This document shows positions 1-9,305 of a stretch of 64,000 nucleotides of DNA, piece by piece. This stretch comes from JABDIY01 sp963803845 (GTDB taxonomy: Bacteria; Actinomycetota; Acidimicrobiia; Acidimicrobiales; SZUA-35). Made by a program: the position numbers and the translations under genes. Below the pieces are notes generated by a model. That model was not told the DNA's origin and searched no databases. It saw nothing but the letters and a program-made list of their open reading frames with translations. The first letter of the stretch is position 1; each line of letters starts with the position of its first letter. The stretch covers positions 1,302,001 to 1,366,000 of the forward strand of contig CAWDNZ010000005.1 of assembly GCA_963803845.1 (NCBI GenBank). The letters are read 5' to 3'.

Positions 1-2383
1 TGTGGCGGCCACCCAGGGCCTGACCAAAGCCGAGAAGGAGAACAACCACGCCGCCGAGCGCAGCAGCCACCGTGGCGAACTGCCGCCATCCGTATCCGTA
101 CCGCTTGAGGTCCAGTTGCACCGAACGAACCGATGCTCCAACCGCCAGCGCCAGGCCCGCCCCAGCCAAGGTGAGGAGAACATCGGCACCCGGAAGACGA
201 CCGTTGCCAGCGAGATCGATCGAAAGCCACGCTGCGCCAAAAGCCATAAGCGCCATGATCCAACCCAGAAGCGCAGCGTCGAACCGGCGACCCCGCCCGA
301 AAAGCAGGCCCAAACTCGCAGCGATTGGAAGCCCCCACATCAAGATCGATCCCGTGGATCGGCCCGGAGCAAAAAGCACCAGCTCGCCGAAGCCACCTAT
401 GGCTTCCTCAGCCGATGCGGTTCCGACGACCCACGCCCAGCCACCGCCACGAAGCACATCGAGCGAGAATTGAAGGTGCATGACCGCTGGCACGACAACG
501 GCAGCAACAGCACCGGCGAGCCCGTAGCCGATTCGATACACCCGGCCGGTGACAACGCCGAAGACGCTGACACAAATTGCCGCCAGCACGGCAACGGGAA
601 GAGCTGCCGGTGCGAGCGTAGCGACCAGGGCAACCAGAAGGCCGAAGCGAAGTAACCGAATAGGAAGGACACGCTCCACCTTGTTCCACGGCTCGAGGTT
701 GGCGAGGCGAGCCGCAGAGACCACGAGAAACGGGGCTGCCGCCCAAAGGACCAATGTCTCCCAGCGGGCCGCCGCGAGGGCGTCAGCAGTCAGGGGGTTA
801 GCCACCGCCACCGCCGTGGCCACTGCGGCCGACCGCGGTCCGCCCAACGGTCGCACCATTCGGAACGTGCCCAGTGCGGCGACGAACAGTGGGCCGACCA
901 ACAAGACCGAGTACAACAGATTGGACGACCAGGAGAGCCCGATTTCAAGCAAACCGAGCACGGCGAAAGAAACCGGAGCTGCGCCGATGCCGCCAGCACC
1001 ACTGGGGCGGAAGCCGTTCCACCATTGCAGCAACAGGTCCTGACCATCCCCCAAGACGGGGTTCTGACCAGCAACCACTGGGGCCTGCCCAAGCAGGTCA
1101 AATGATCCCATCACGATGAACAGCAGCGTGATACCGAGGAATCCGACCACGGCCGAGCCGATCCGCTGGCGCTCGTCCACGAGGCTTTGCCGAACAGAGC
1201 GGGACCAATGGACAAAGCGCGCACTGGGCCGGAGCGATTGTTCCACGATGCTGCCGACCGAAGGACCGATCCGGGACTGGAGCGCGTGAACCTCGCTATC
1301 ACCAATCAAACGGATCGAACGGAGGTGACGTCGTCGCCGACGGGCGCTCCCCATGTTTCGGACATTCCAACCGATCGCGGTGAGGGCGGCCTTGGCATAG
1401 CCGGGCCGTCCCCGGAGCAGATTGGCGATGGCTCCGAGCACCATCCCCACCACGGCGCCAGTAATGCTGCGTAGCAGCGACAGGCGCGACGAGGTGACGA
1501 ACAGGGTTCGTAGTCGATGGCGAGATCGCTCGCGATAGCGCCGGAGTTCCGCGCTCTTTGACAAGACCGGCCTACGATGCCGGGCGGCTGCCTGGGGTAC
1601 GACGATCACACGGGCGGCCACGGCATGGGCGCGCCAGCACAAATCGAGATCTTCGTTGTCATCGCCCATCAAGGGGTCGAAGCCATCCAACGCGAGGAAG
1701 AGATCGGTGCGAATCAATTGCACACCTGTAGGGATGATGAAGACGTCGCTGACACCGCCGTATTGGTCTTGATCGAACTCGTCGGGCTCGATCAGTTCGA
1801 TCCGACGCCCGCGCCGATCGGACCCGTAGCCAACCGAGATCAGCTTGGAGCCGTCATCCCAGCCAACGAGTTTGGGACCAACGATGCCGGCGTTGGATCG
1901 GTACATCTCCTCGAGTAGATACGACAGCCCGGCAGGAGCGAGAGCGGTGAACTGGTCGACGATTACGAGAAAGGGGAAGGCGACAGGGTCCACGTTTTTC
2001 AGAGCCCAATTGGCGAGCTCGGCGAACCCAGTTCCCGGATCCATGGTTACCCATTCGCCAAACGGGCACGCATGTTGGATGCGCTCGGGCATCTCCGCTA
2101 CTCCGGTGGCGTTGAGTATCGTGACGGACAGGTTGTCGTAGGTTTGGTCAGCCATGGCGGTGAGAACGTCGTAGAGCCGTTCGTCGTCTTGCTCCACGAC
2201 GACCAGTGCCATGACTGCCGGGGTGTCGGCGAAATCAGTAGTGACTGGATCTTCAAAGCTGTTCTCGCGGAGGTCGATCACACCATCCGAATAGGACCCA
2301 ACGGTCACCCCATTACCGGGCGAATCTCCAGTAATAGCGTTCTGTGAATCATCCAAATTCACGTTCTTTTCACCCTCAGACAC
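1..2383 (-). CDS. Family 2 glycosyltransferase with polytopic membrane C-terminus (3' end beyond window)
   Basis: The frame stays open from a GTG at 2383 to the window edge, so the C-terminus is missing. Residues ~55-300 look like a GT2 catalytic domain: a Rossmann-like start (MALVVVEQDDERLYDVLTAM), a region reading LVIVDQFTAL where a DxD motif is expected, and the conserved GDDNEDLDLCWRAH. From about residue 370 onward there are many hydrophobic segments, for example near 1100-1160 and 600-900, so the rest is a multi-spanning membrane domain. It is divergent from rmd/gmd with a 34-bp gap, which suggests (inference) that it transfers a sugar such as rhamnose onto a lipid-linked or envelope glycan. 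An alternative GTG start lies at 2362. The frame was checked at both ends and is consistent. Confidence 0.75.
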   Translation of the reverse strand, partial: MSEGEKNVNLDDSQNAITGDSPGNGVTVGSYSDGVIDLRENSFEDPVTTDFADTPAVMALVVVEQDDERLYDVLTAMADQTYDNLSVTILNATGVAEMPERIQHACPFGEWVTMDPGTGFAELANWALKNVDPVAFPFLVIVDQFTALAPAGLSYLLEEMYRSNAGIVGPKLVGWDDGSKLISVGYGSDRRGRRIELIEPDEFDQDQYGGVSDVFIIPTGVQLIRTDLFLALDGFDPLMGDDNEDLDLCWRAHAVAARVIVVPQAAARHRRPVLSKSAELRRYRERSRHRLRTLFVTSSRLSLLRSITGAVVGMVLGAIANLLRGRPGYAKAALTAIGWNVRNMGSARRRRRHLRSIRLIGDSEVHALQSRIGPSVGSIVEQSLRPSARFVHWSRSVRQSLVDERQRIGSAVVGFLGITLLFIVMGSFDLLGQAPVVAGQNPVLGDGQDLLLQWWNGFRPSGAGGIGAAPVSFAVLGLLEIGLSWSSNLLYSVLLVGPLFVAALGTFRMVRPLGGPRSAAVATAVAVANPLTADALAAARWETLVLWAAAPFLVVSAARLANLEPWNKVERVLPIRLLRFGLLVALVATLAPAALPVAVLAAICVSVFGVVTGRVYRIGYGLAGAVAAVVVPAVMHLQFSLDVLRGGGWAWVVGTASAEEAIGGFGELVLFAPGRSTGSILMWGLPIAASLGLLFGRGRRFDAALLGWIMALMAFGAAWLSIDLAGNGRLPGADVLLTLAGAGLALAVGASVRSVQLDLKRYGYGWRQFATVAAALGGVVVLLLGFGQALGGRH

Positions 2384-2417
2384 AACAGGTCAAGGCTAGT
2401 CGATCCGGCACGTATTA

Positions 2418-3362
2418 GTGTCGGAGCCCGTGAGAGCAATTGTTACCGGGGCATCTGGATTCGTTGGCCCCCACCTGGTTGCTCACTTGACTGAAAACGG
2501 CGACGATGTGACCGGGGTCGGCTCCAAATCAGGCCCGAGCCTGTTGGACCCGGATGGATGGAAAACCCTGGTCAACGATGTAGAACCTGACATCATCTAC
2601 CATCTAGGTGGCTGGAGCGACGTGGGTGGTTCGTGGAATAACCCTCACGCGACATTTCGAATCAACGCCGAGGGAACGTTGAACGTGTTGCTCGGCGCGC
2701 AATCCCGACCAGGGGTGCGAGTGGTTTTGGTCTCAAGTGCCGACATCTACGGCACGGTCACGCCTCAGGAATTGCCGCTCACCGAAGACTCCCCGGTGAA
2801 GCCGCGCTCCCCCTACGGTGCATCGAAGGAAGCAGCAGAGGGATTGGCCCGCCAGTTTCACCGTGGCTTCGGCGTGGAAACAATCGTGGCTCGGCCCTTC
2901 AATCATCTGGGCTCCGGACAGTCCCCAAATTTCGCAGCGTCGGCGTTTGCTCTGAAGATCGCCCAAGCCGAACTGGAAGGGGGCGGCACCGTGAGCCATG
3001 GTGACCTGAGCCCGCGACGAGACTTTCTCGACGTTCGCGACGTCGTTCGGGCCTACCGCCTACTGGCCGAACACGGTGCCTCGGGGGGTACGTACAACAT
3101 CTGCTCCGGGGTGGACACTCAGGTAAGCGATTTGCTGCAGATGTTGATTCAGAGCTCCAGCGTGCCGATAGAAACCGTGACAGATCCAGATTTGATCCGC
3201 CCAATCGAACTAGCTGTGCATCGGGGTTCCTATGAACGCCTACGCTCGGCAACAGGTTGGTCACCCCAAATCCCTCTGCGCGAAACCTTGGCCACGGTGT
3301 TGGCCGACGCCCGAATGAACGTGGCCGCTATGCCGGCCGACACCCAACAGGAGAAGACATGA
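2418..3362 (+). CDS. rmd: NAD-dependent epimerase/dehydratase, GDP-4-keto-6-deoxy-D-mannose reductase type
   Basis: This 314-residue short-chain dehydrogenase has the N-terminal dinucleotide motif TGASGFVG and the catalytic SSADIYG plus SPYGASK (YxxxK). It overlaps gmd by 4 bp (ATGA), so the pair is translationally coupled. Gmd makes GDP-4-keto-6-deoxy-mannose, and an SDR reductase fused to it in an operon usually reduces that intermediate to GDP-D-rhamnose. GDP-6-deoxy-talose or GDP-fucose are possible alternatives that sequence reading alone cannot exclude. The GTG start at 2418 has no clear Shine-Dalgarno sequence, so a leaderless transcript is plausible. Confidence 0.8.
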   Translation: MSEPVRAIVTGASGFVGPHLVAHLTENGDDVTGVGSKSGPSLLDPDGWKTLVNDVEPDIIYHLGGWSDVGGSWNNPHATFRINAEGTLNVLLGAQSRPGVRVVLVSSADIYGTVTPQELPLTEDSPVKPRSPYGASKEAAEGLARQFHRGFGVETIVARPFNHLGSGQSPNFAASAFALKIAQAELEGGGTVSHGDLSPRRDFLDVRDVVRAYRLLAEHGASGGTYNICSGVDTQVSDLLQMLIQSSSVPIETVTDPDLIRPIELAVHRGSYERLRSATGWSPQIPLRETLATVLADARMNVAAMPADTQQEKT

Positions 3363-4342
3363 CACGTCGAGCACTCATCACCGGCATCACCGGCCAGGAC
3401 GGTTCATATCTTGCCGAACTGCTCCTGGAGAAGGGCTATGACGTGAGTGGCATGGTTCGCCGTTCGAGCACCCTCAACTTCGAACGCATCGCCCACATCC
3501 AGGATGACATCGAGATCATTCAGGGCGACATGCTTGACGAAAACAGCCTCAACGCCGCACTTCGCCAAGCCAATCCGGACGAGCTGTATAACCTCGCCGC
3601 CCAATCATTCGTTCAGACTTCGTGGCAACAGCCCGAGCTCACTGGCCAAACTACGGCCATCGGCGTCACCCGACTCCTGAATGCTGTCCGCACCGTAAAC
3701 CCCGACATTCGCTTCTACCAGGCCAGCTCGTCGGAGATGTTTGGCAAGGTCCAACAGGTGCCCCAGACCGAGGACACCCGCTTCTGGCCCCGCTCCCCCT
3801 ATGGCGTCGCCAAGGTCTATGGCCACTGGATCACCGTGAACTATCGCGAGTCCTATGGCCTCCATGCCAGCAGCGGCATTCTCTTCAACCACGAGTCACC
3901 ACGCCGAGGCCTGGAATTCGTCACCCGCAAGATCAGCCATCACGTAGCGCAGATCAAACACGGTCTCAAGACCCAACTTGCACTGGGCGACCTTGATCCG
4001 CAACGCGACTGGGGCTACGCCGGCGACTACGTGCAAGCCATGTATCTCATGCTGCAGCAGGATCAGCCGGATGACTTCGTGATTGCCAGCAACGAGACCC
4101 ACAGCGTGCAGGAATTCTGCGAACTCGCCTTCGGTCACGCCGGGCTCAACTGGCAGGACCATGTGGTTCAGGACAAGCGTTTTATGCGGCCTGCGGAAGT
4201 TGATCTTCTCATCGGCGATCCCAGCAAGGCGGAGAAGGTTCTGGGCTGGGAGCGTAAGGTCTCCTTCGAACAGTTGGTCAAGATGATGGTCGAGTCCGAC
4301 TTGGAACTGGTCGAGTGGGAAATGAAACACCCGCCCCGCTAG
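3359..4342 (+). CDS. gmd: GDP-mannose 4,6-dehydratase
   Basis: The enzyme converts GDP-D-mannose to GDP-4-dehydro-6-deoxy-D-mannose in the cytosol, using bound NADP. The protein has 327 residues, close to the bacterial family length. Diagnostic motifs are GITGQDGSYLAELL at the N-terminus, YNLAAQSFV, the catalytic SSSEMFG and SPYGVAKVYGHW, and the substrate-binding GILFNHESPRRG. I chose the ATG at 3359 because AGGAG lies just upstream and the codon overlaps the rmd stop; an upstream in-frame extension from 3257 would lie inside rmd and lacks family similarity. It supplies the precursor for the rmd product and for the surface-glycan genes elsewhere in the window. Confidence 0.93.
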   Translation: MTRRALITGITGQDGSYLAELLLEKGYDVSGMVRRSSTLNFERIAHIQDDIEIIQGDMLDENSLNAALRQANPDELYNLAAQSFVQTSWQQPELTGQTTAIGVTRLLNAVRTVNPDIRFYQASSSEMFGKVQQVPQTEDTRFWPRSPYGVAKVYGHWITVNYRESYGLHASSGILFNHESPRRGLEFVTRKISHHVAQIKHGLKTQLALGDLDPQRDWGYAGDYVQAMYLMLQQDQPDDFVIASNETHSVQEFCELAFGHAGLNWQDHVVQDKRFMRPAEVDLLIGDPSKAEKVLGWERKVSFEQLVKMMVESDLELVEWEMKHPPR

Positions 4343-4377
4343 CCCGCTACTTGCTGCTGGCCACGAGGGTCCCGGCC

Positions 4378-4477
4378 GCCCGAAACGTCGCGCAAAGCCA
4401 ACCCGGCAGCCCGAACCATCGATTCCCGAACCTTGAGGCGGCCACGTCGACAAACACCGAACCCTGCACCGGCCACA
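4378..4477 (+). repeat. Left 100-bp direct repeat flanking the AbiEi/DUF559 gene
   Basis: It begins GCCCGAAACGTCG and contains the submotif GGCGGCCACGTCGACAAACA. It aligns without gaps to 5486-5585, with 81 of 100 bases identical by hand count, in direct orientation. It starts 36 bp after the gmd stop and ends 11 bp before the stop of the leftward AbiEi-like gene. Confidence 0.8.
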
Positions 4478-4487
4478 TGTTCCAGGG

Positions 4488-5420
4488 TCAGGCGGCGCGG
4501 GCAAGGCGGCGGCGCTCGACGATCTCCTTCACTTCCAGAAGTATTCCCATCCGGCGCTGTTTGAATTCCCGATGGCCAATCCGAATGACGACCGCTCCGT
4601 GACCCACGGCAAGTCGATCCCGCTGCCGATCGTTATTGTGGGCCTGCGTAACCTGGCGAAAACCACGCCCATCAGCCTCAACGATTGAGTCGCTACCGAA
4701 GCTGTCGTGAAAGTCGACCGTTCCCCGGATGCCGTCGTACCAGCTCGGCCGGTATTGACGCGACATCCCCATCAGCCCCACCTCTGCGAAACCCTTCATT
4801 AGATCTACCTCAAACATTGATTCGGGATAGGGTTCGTCGTCCAACAATGCGGCAAGCAGAACAGCGAATTCCCGCATACCCCTGACACGCTGGCCTCGCC
4901 GCTCGGAAACCACCGCTAGAAGATCTTCCACAGACGTAATGCCTTGGGTGAGCGCTAGTTCAACGAGGTGCTGAAGCCACCTCTTCCCCATGAATGGCGC
5001 AAGGTCACACAAGGTTCTGGCGCCGCTGGTGACCGCCAGTCCATCGCTGAGCACAAGGTGTTCCGGGGGAAGCGATCGAGTCTCGTGGACGACAATCCCC
5101 CGAATCCTGCGAGCCATGCCGTGGGGAACGACCAGCCGTATTCCGTTCGGCTTCATCGGTAGCCCCAAACGCGCAGCAGCGGTGGACCGTGCAAGCGCCC
5201 CGTTTGGCATTGCGAGGGCAGCGGCGTGCAGTTGCTGGTCAGGCCCTCCAAGGGAAGGGACGAGGTAGACACCTCTGTAAAACGGTTGCAACATTCCTCC
5301 CTGAACTCGGCGTCGTACCGCCGCGGAATCCAAACCGATGGATCTCAGTTCAGCGACCGAAATGGCGCCCTGGCGTAGCGATGCCAAACGAAAGAGGTCA
5401 AGATCACGCTGATTGGCCAT
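4488..5420 (-). CDS. AbiEi-like N-terminal domain plus DUF559/Vsr-like endonuclease-fold protein
   Basis: The 310-residue protein begins with a winged-helix region typical of AbiEi antitoxin N-termini (AISVAELRSIGLDSAAVRRR, then FYRGVYLV). The C-terminal ~100 residues match the DUF559 pattern of the restriction-endonuclease fold: VDFHDSFGSDSIVEADGRGF, then NNDRQRDRLAVGHGAVVIRI. In this family the acidic residues of VDF and EADG are the expected metal ligands. There is no AbiEii-type nucleotidyltransferase next to it, so I do not call a toxin-antitoxin pair. Such genes recur in actinobacterial genomes and their function is not established. It is bracketed by 100-bp direct repeats. Confidence 0.7.
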   Translation of the reverse strand: MANQRDLDLFRLASLRQGAISVAELRSIGLDSAAVRRRVQGGMLQPFYRGVYLVPSLGGPDQQLHAAALAMPNGALARSTAAARLGLPMKPNGIRLVVPHGMARRIRGIVVHETRSLPPEHLVLSDGLAVTSGARTLCDLAPFMGKRWLQHLVELALTQGITSVEDLLAVVSERRGQRVRGMREFAVLLAALLDDEPYPESMFEVDLMKGFAEVGLMGMSRQYRPSWYDGIRGTVDFHDSFGSDSIVEADGRGFRQVTQAHNNDRQRDRLAVGHGAVVIRIGHREFKQRRMGILLEVKEIVERRRLARAA

Positions 5421-5485
5421 CTCCCTTGTTTACTCTTGATTACTTTCAATTCCTCTCCGATCTGCGAAACAACAAACCCGTGGCA

Positions 5486-5585
5486 GCCCGAAACGTCGGC
5501 GAATGACATCCCGGCCGCCGGAAACGTCGAATTCCGAACGTTGCGGCGGCCACATCGACAAACATCGAACCCTCCAGCGGCCACC
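5486..5585 (+). repeat. Right 100-bp direct repeat flanking the AbiEi/DUF559 gene
   Basis: This is the partner of 4378-4477 (81% identity, no gaps), beginning GCCCGAAACGTCGG and containing GGCGGCCACATCGACAAACA. A further degenerate submotif (GAAGCCTGGAGCGGCCATG) follows at about 5609-5627. The repeat therefore has internal units of the form CCGAACxxTGxxGCGGCCAC. Confidence 0.8.
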
Positions 5586-5682
5586 TCAACGATCACTCAA
5601 CGATCACCGAAGCCTGGAGCGGCCATGACCCCCAGAAGCGAACACGCTTCGAAAGGGTTGAGTCCGTGGGTAACGTGACGGC

Positions 5683-6894
5683 ATGGATCGTGAATATGAC
5701 CTCGTCCTGTTCGGTGCCACCAGCTTTGTTGGCCAGATCACCACAAGGAACCTCGTTGCCCGATGCGCCGACGAGAACCTGTCGTGGGCTATCGCCGGAC
5801 GTAACGCCGAAAAGCTCGAGTCGGTCGCAAATGAGACGGGCGCGTTCGACGTGCCACGACTGGTGGTGGATGCCGCCGACGAAGAATCGGTACGGAAGAT
5901 GGTGCAGTCTGCGAGACTCGTAATTTCCACCGTTGGGCCATACGCACAGTACGGATCGATGGTGGTGGCCGCCTGTGCAGAGACCGGCACGGACTACTGC
6001 GATCTCGCTGGCGAACCCCATTGGATGGCGCAAATGATCGAGGCCCATCAAGAAACGGCCGGTTCGACGGGGGCGCGGATCGTGCATGCCTGCGGCTTCG
6101 ATTCGATCCCGTCCGACATGGGCGTCTGGTTTACGCAGCAGGCCGCCTATGCCACCAACAAACGATCCTGCAACCTAATCGAACTGATCGTGAAAGGTAT
6201 GAGCGGCACGGCCAGCGGCGGGACCATCGCATCGATGATGAACATGATGGAGGAGGTGTCCCAGGACGCAGCGTTGGCAAAGGTCCTCTCCAACCCGATG
6301 GTCCTGGTCCCAGAGGAGCAACGGCCGAAAACTCGCCAACCCAGCCTCACCCGAGTCCGCGAGCACAAAGAGGAAGACCTTTGGCTGGCCCCATTTCTGA
6401 TGGCGGCAACCAACACCAAGATCGTGCACCGCAGCAACGCGCTCCTGGGTTTCGCCTATGGGGAAGACTTTCGATATTCCGAGGAGATGGCCACCGGTTC
6501 GGGTCCGGTGGGAATGGCCAAGGCCGGGGCAATGGCCGGAGGCTTGGGCGGTTTCGCCGGTCTTGCTCGCATCAAACCAACCCGGGCACTTCTGGCCAAG
6601 GTGCTCCCCAAGCCCGGGGAGGGACCAACGCCGAAGCAGCAAGAAAAGGGCTTCTTCAACATCATTCTGCGTGGCACCGATGCAGAGGGAAAAGTGACTC
6701 GGACCAAGGTCACTGGCGACCGAGATCCGGGCTACGGCTCAACCGCGAAGATGCTGACCGAAGCGGCCATTACCCTGCTCCGCACACCACGCACCACCAC
6801 CGGTGGCGGCTTCTGGACGCCAGCCTCATCCATGGGCGGTCCGCTGATCGACAATCTCGAAGCTCACGCCGGTCTCAAGTTCAGCGTGCTCTAA
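5683..6894 (+). CDS. Trans-acting enoyl reductase / saccharopine dehydrogenase-fold protein
   Basis: The 403-residue protein opens with a Rossmann motif (LVLFGATSFVGQITTRNL) and carries the family signatures VISTVGPYAQYG, DYCDLAGEP and HACGFDSIPSDMG. This matches the saccharopine-dehydrogenase NADP-binding family that includes mycobacterial trans-acting enoyl reductases, which reduce a double bond during polyketide or lipid assembly. The true substrate here is unknown, and no polyketide synthase is in the window. The ATG at 5683 gives the expected N-terminus. It is a monocistronic-looking gene facing the DUF3179 lipoprotein gene, 12 bp beyond its stop. Confidence 0.82.
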   Translation: MDREYDLVLFGATSFVGQITTRNLVARCADENLSWAIAGRNAEKLESVANETGAFDVPRLVVDAADEESVRKMVQSARLVISTVGPYAQYGSMVVAACAETGTDYCDLAGEPHWMAQMIEAHQETAGSTGARIVHACGFDSIPSDMGVWFTQQAAYATNKRSCNLIELIVKGMSGTASGGTIASMMNMMEEVSQDAALAKVLSNPMVLVPEEQRPKTRQPSLTRVREHKEEDLWLAPFLMAATNTKIVHRSNALLGFAYGEDFRYSEEMATGSGPVGMAKAGAMAGGLGGFAGLARIKPTRALLAKVLPKPGEGPTPKQQEKGFFNIILRGTDAEGKVTRTKVTGDRDPGYGSTAKMLTEAAITLLRTPRTTTGGGFWTPASSMGGPLIDNLEAHAGLKFSVL

Positions 6895-6906
6895 CGCCCT
6901 AATAGT

Positions 6907-8229
6907 TCACGGCTGGTAGACCTCTCCTTCGGGGAAGAAGCCAGCCCAGGCGAACCAGAACTCGTTGCGGTGAGGTATCGCCGGCAGTTGGGAACCCTCC
7001 AAATCGCCGGCGGTTGCCTCGCCGAACAGATTCCACGTGCTCTGCGTCTCGTTGTCCATGAACGTGCCATCGCCGTTGGCTGTGAACGTGAGTTCGCGGC
7101 CATCGATTTCTCGGCCGAGCGCTAGACCAGTGCCGATCGCTTGACTGTCAGCGATGGAACGGGCATCAAGTGCGTCGGTAGTTCCCGGGGCCCACCACAC
7201 AACGACCGGTTGGCCGTTGGCAGTGTCGTTGATGACGAGCTCACCGTAGAGAATTGAGAATGGATAGGCCCGCTCGGTTTCGCCGATGGTCAGGCTCACC
7301 ACCCGCTCGAGTGCCGGGAAGCGACCGTCCGGTTCGTCAGGAAAGAACGCTGCGAAGGGCCGTGATCCGCTGCTGTAGCCAACGTACGGGTTGGCCCCAT
7401 AACCGATTTCGAATCCGGTATCCCGAGAGAGGCTGAGGCCGTCGGGAAAACTCTCAGCGAACTGACTGAACGAAACGATCGATGTATCCAGCCGAGTCAG
7501 CTTCGTACCGGCATAGCGGCCAGCGATCGCCTCACCCGTGATCTGTTGCCAGAGGCTCGTGGTTTTGTCATCCCACATCACAAGATCGCTTTTGCGAAGA
7601 AGACCGGAAACACCGAAACGGAGAACTTCACCGTCTACCCGTCGATCGAACGCCAACGCCGTGTTGCAGAGCGGACAGAACGTCACCGCAACAGGGATAT
7701 CACCGAAGCGGTCGTTCACGATTTCGTGTCGGGTCATGATCGAAAGGGGATAGAACCGGACCTCCTCGTCCAGTTGCACCAGAGCGCCGGGCTCGTTGGC
7801 AGTCATCCATTCGGCGCCGGCCAGGACACTCTCGAACGCAGGTTCGTCGATCGGCGGGATGGCGTCCCGGGGATCATTCCGCTGGATGCCGGCAGCCACT
7901 TCGCCCAGATCCACCGTGGCCCGGTTCCAGTCTGTTTCCCAGATGCCCACGATCGATCGAACAAACTCCGACAGGTCCTCCACAGATGAACGGATCAGCG
8001 AGGTGTCATCGCCAAGCGGCGCTCCCCCGCTCAGATCGAACGGGGCCTGATTCTCGTTCGGGCGAAAGACCCCTTGATCCGCTCCCACCTCGGCACCGAC
8101 CGAAGACGGCGAGTCGTCGCCGGTGAGCGATGATTCGAGACCAACATCTGAGGAACATGCAGCGGCCGTGAGAATCAGGGCTACAAGGGCCGAGATGGGG
8201 CGGACTCGCTTGAGGCCGGAGGGGGGCAT
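6907..8229 (-). CDS. DUF3179 lipoprotein
   Basis: The 440-residue product has a lipoprotein signal peptide (ISALVALILTAAAC, with cysteine ~25 as the lipidation site) followed by a low-complexity acidic stretch. The body matches DUF3179: FCPLCNTALAFDRRVDGEVL, SGLLRKSDLVMWDDKTTSLW, then a repeated half with VVWWAPGTTDALDARSI. The CPLC pair is invariant-looking and might bind metal or form a disulfide (inference). DUF3179 proteins are common in actinobacteria and marine bacteria, and their function is not known. It probably sits on the outside of the cytoplasmic membrane. Confidence 0.85.
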   Translation of the reverse strand: MPPSGLKRVRPISALVALILTAAACSSDVGLESSLTGDDSPSSVGAEVGADQGVFRPNENQAPFDLSGGAPLGDDTSLIRSSVEDLSEFVRSIVGIWETDWNRATVDLGEVAAGIQRNDPRDAIPPIDEPAFESVLAGAEWMTANEPGALVQLDEEVRFYPLSIMTRHEIVNDRFGDIPVAVTFCPLCNTALAFDRRVDGEVLRFGVSGLLRKSDLVMWDDKTTSLWQQITGEAIAGRYAGTKLTRLDTSIVSFSQFAESFPDGLSLSRDTGFEIGYGANPYVGYSSGSRPFAAFFPDEPDGRFPALERVVSLTIGETERAYPFSILYGELVINDTANGQPVVVWWAPGTTDALDARSIADSQAIGTGLALGREIDGRELTFTANGDGTFMDNETQSTWNLFGEATAGDLEGSQLPAIPHRNEFWFAWAGFFPEGEVYQP

Positions 8230-8298
8230 GCCCTAACTAACCGAACAGCCTGGCCGTCAGATTCCCGTGGCCGCGGTCTCACTGGGTAGATTCGGGGT

Positions 8299-9243
8299 GT
8301 GTCTGACTCGATGGTGACCGTGATCAGCGGTGGGGTGGGCGCGGCCCGACTTCTCCAGGGATTGCACCGTCGCATTGCGGCTCATGACCTTATTGCGGTG
8401 GTGAACGTGGCCGACGACATGGTCCTGCACGGGTTGCACATCTCTCCAGACCTCGACACGATCACCTACACCCTGGCCAACGAGGTAAGCGCCGCGCGGG
8501 GTTGGGGACTGGAGGGCGAAACCTGGCAGGCGATGCAGATGGTCGGTCGCTATGGCGGACAGGACTGGTTCAGCCTGGGTGATCGGGATCTCGGCACACA
8601 TCTCTACCGCACGCAACGACTGACCGAAGGCGTCCCCCTGAGCACCGTGACGGCGGAGATCGCTCGCGCTTGGGAATTGGATCTCACCATCATCCCGGTC
8701 ACCAACAATCCGGTCCGAACCATGGTGACCCTTGCCGAGGGTCCCGGCGCCGGTGACGAAATTGGTTTCCAGGAGTATTTCGTTGGCCGGCAGCACAACG
8801 TGGCAGTCTCGGCCGTGCGTTTCGAGGGTGTGGAGTCCAGCCATCCGGCCGAGGGCGTTGAAGCGGCACTCGATATCTCCGGCCGAATCATCATCGCTCC
8901 GAGCAACCCGGTGGTGAGCGTCGACCCGATTCTGGCTGTTCCGGGGATCCGTCAGCATCTGAAGCGGCGCCGGGATCGAGTCATCGGAGTCTCGCCAATC
9001 GTTGGCGGCAAAGCTTTGAAGGGTCCCGCGGCTCGACTGCTGACAGAAATGGGATTCGAGTCGTCAGCCGCCGGGGTGGCGAAGTACTACCAGGACATCT
9101 GCGGCACCCTGGTGATCGACACCGTGGATGCGGCCCTCGCTCCGGTTATCGAAGAACTTGGGGTCAGATGCGTTGTTACCGACACCGTCATGAGTGAACC
9201 CGGTGTGCTCGATGCGCTGTGCAACACCATCCTGGAACTCTGA
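8299..9243 (+). CDS. cofD: 2-phospho-L-lactate (phosphoenolpyruvyl) transferase, coenzyme F420 biosynthesis
   Basis: CofD/FbiA joins the guanosine-activated phospho-lactate or phosphoenolpyruvate unit to Fo, giving F420-0 or dehydro-F420-0. The 314-residue product has ISGGVGAARLLQGL at the N-terminus, VVNVADDMVLHGLHISPDLD (nucleotide and metal site), and the C-terminal SPIVGGKALKGPA. The start is a GTG at 8299. It is convergent with cofE, so the two F420 genes are adjacent but not co-transcribed here. Fo synthase and CofC are not in the window. Confidence 0.95.
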   Translation: MSDSMVTVISGGVGAARLLQGLHRRIAAHDLIAVVNVADDMVLHGLHISPDLDTITYTLANEVSAARGWGLEGETWQAMQMVGRYGGQDWFSLGDRDLGTHLYRTQRLTEGVPLSTVTAEIARAWELDLTIIPVTNNPVRTMVTLAEGPGAGDEIGFQEYFVGRQHNVAVSAVRFEGVESSHPAEGVEAALDISGRIIIAPSNPVVSVDPILAVPGIRQHLKRRRDRVIGVSPIVGGKALKGPAARLLTEMGFESSAAGVAKYYQDICGTLVIDTVDAALAPVIEELGVRCVVTDTVMSEPGVLDALCNTILEL

Positions 9244-9305
9244 CGGCCTGAGGACCCTGCGGCGGGGCCGACCATCTGCGCTGGCGAAAACTACCGTCGC
9301 TCGGT

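Noticed and set aside
2..1043. Several rightward open frames over the first kilobase
   Set aside because: They are rich in R, S, P and H, lack any motif, and lie antisense to the continuous leftward glycosyltransferase frame with clear membrane segments.
4488..5420. Type IV toxin-antitoxin pair
   Set aside because: Only the AbiEi-like half is present, fused to DUF559; no AbiEii nucleotidyltransferase is adjacent.
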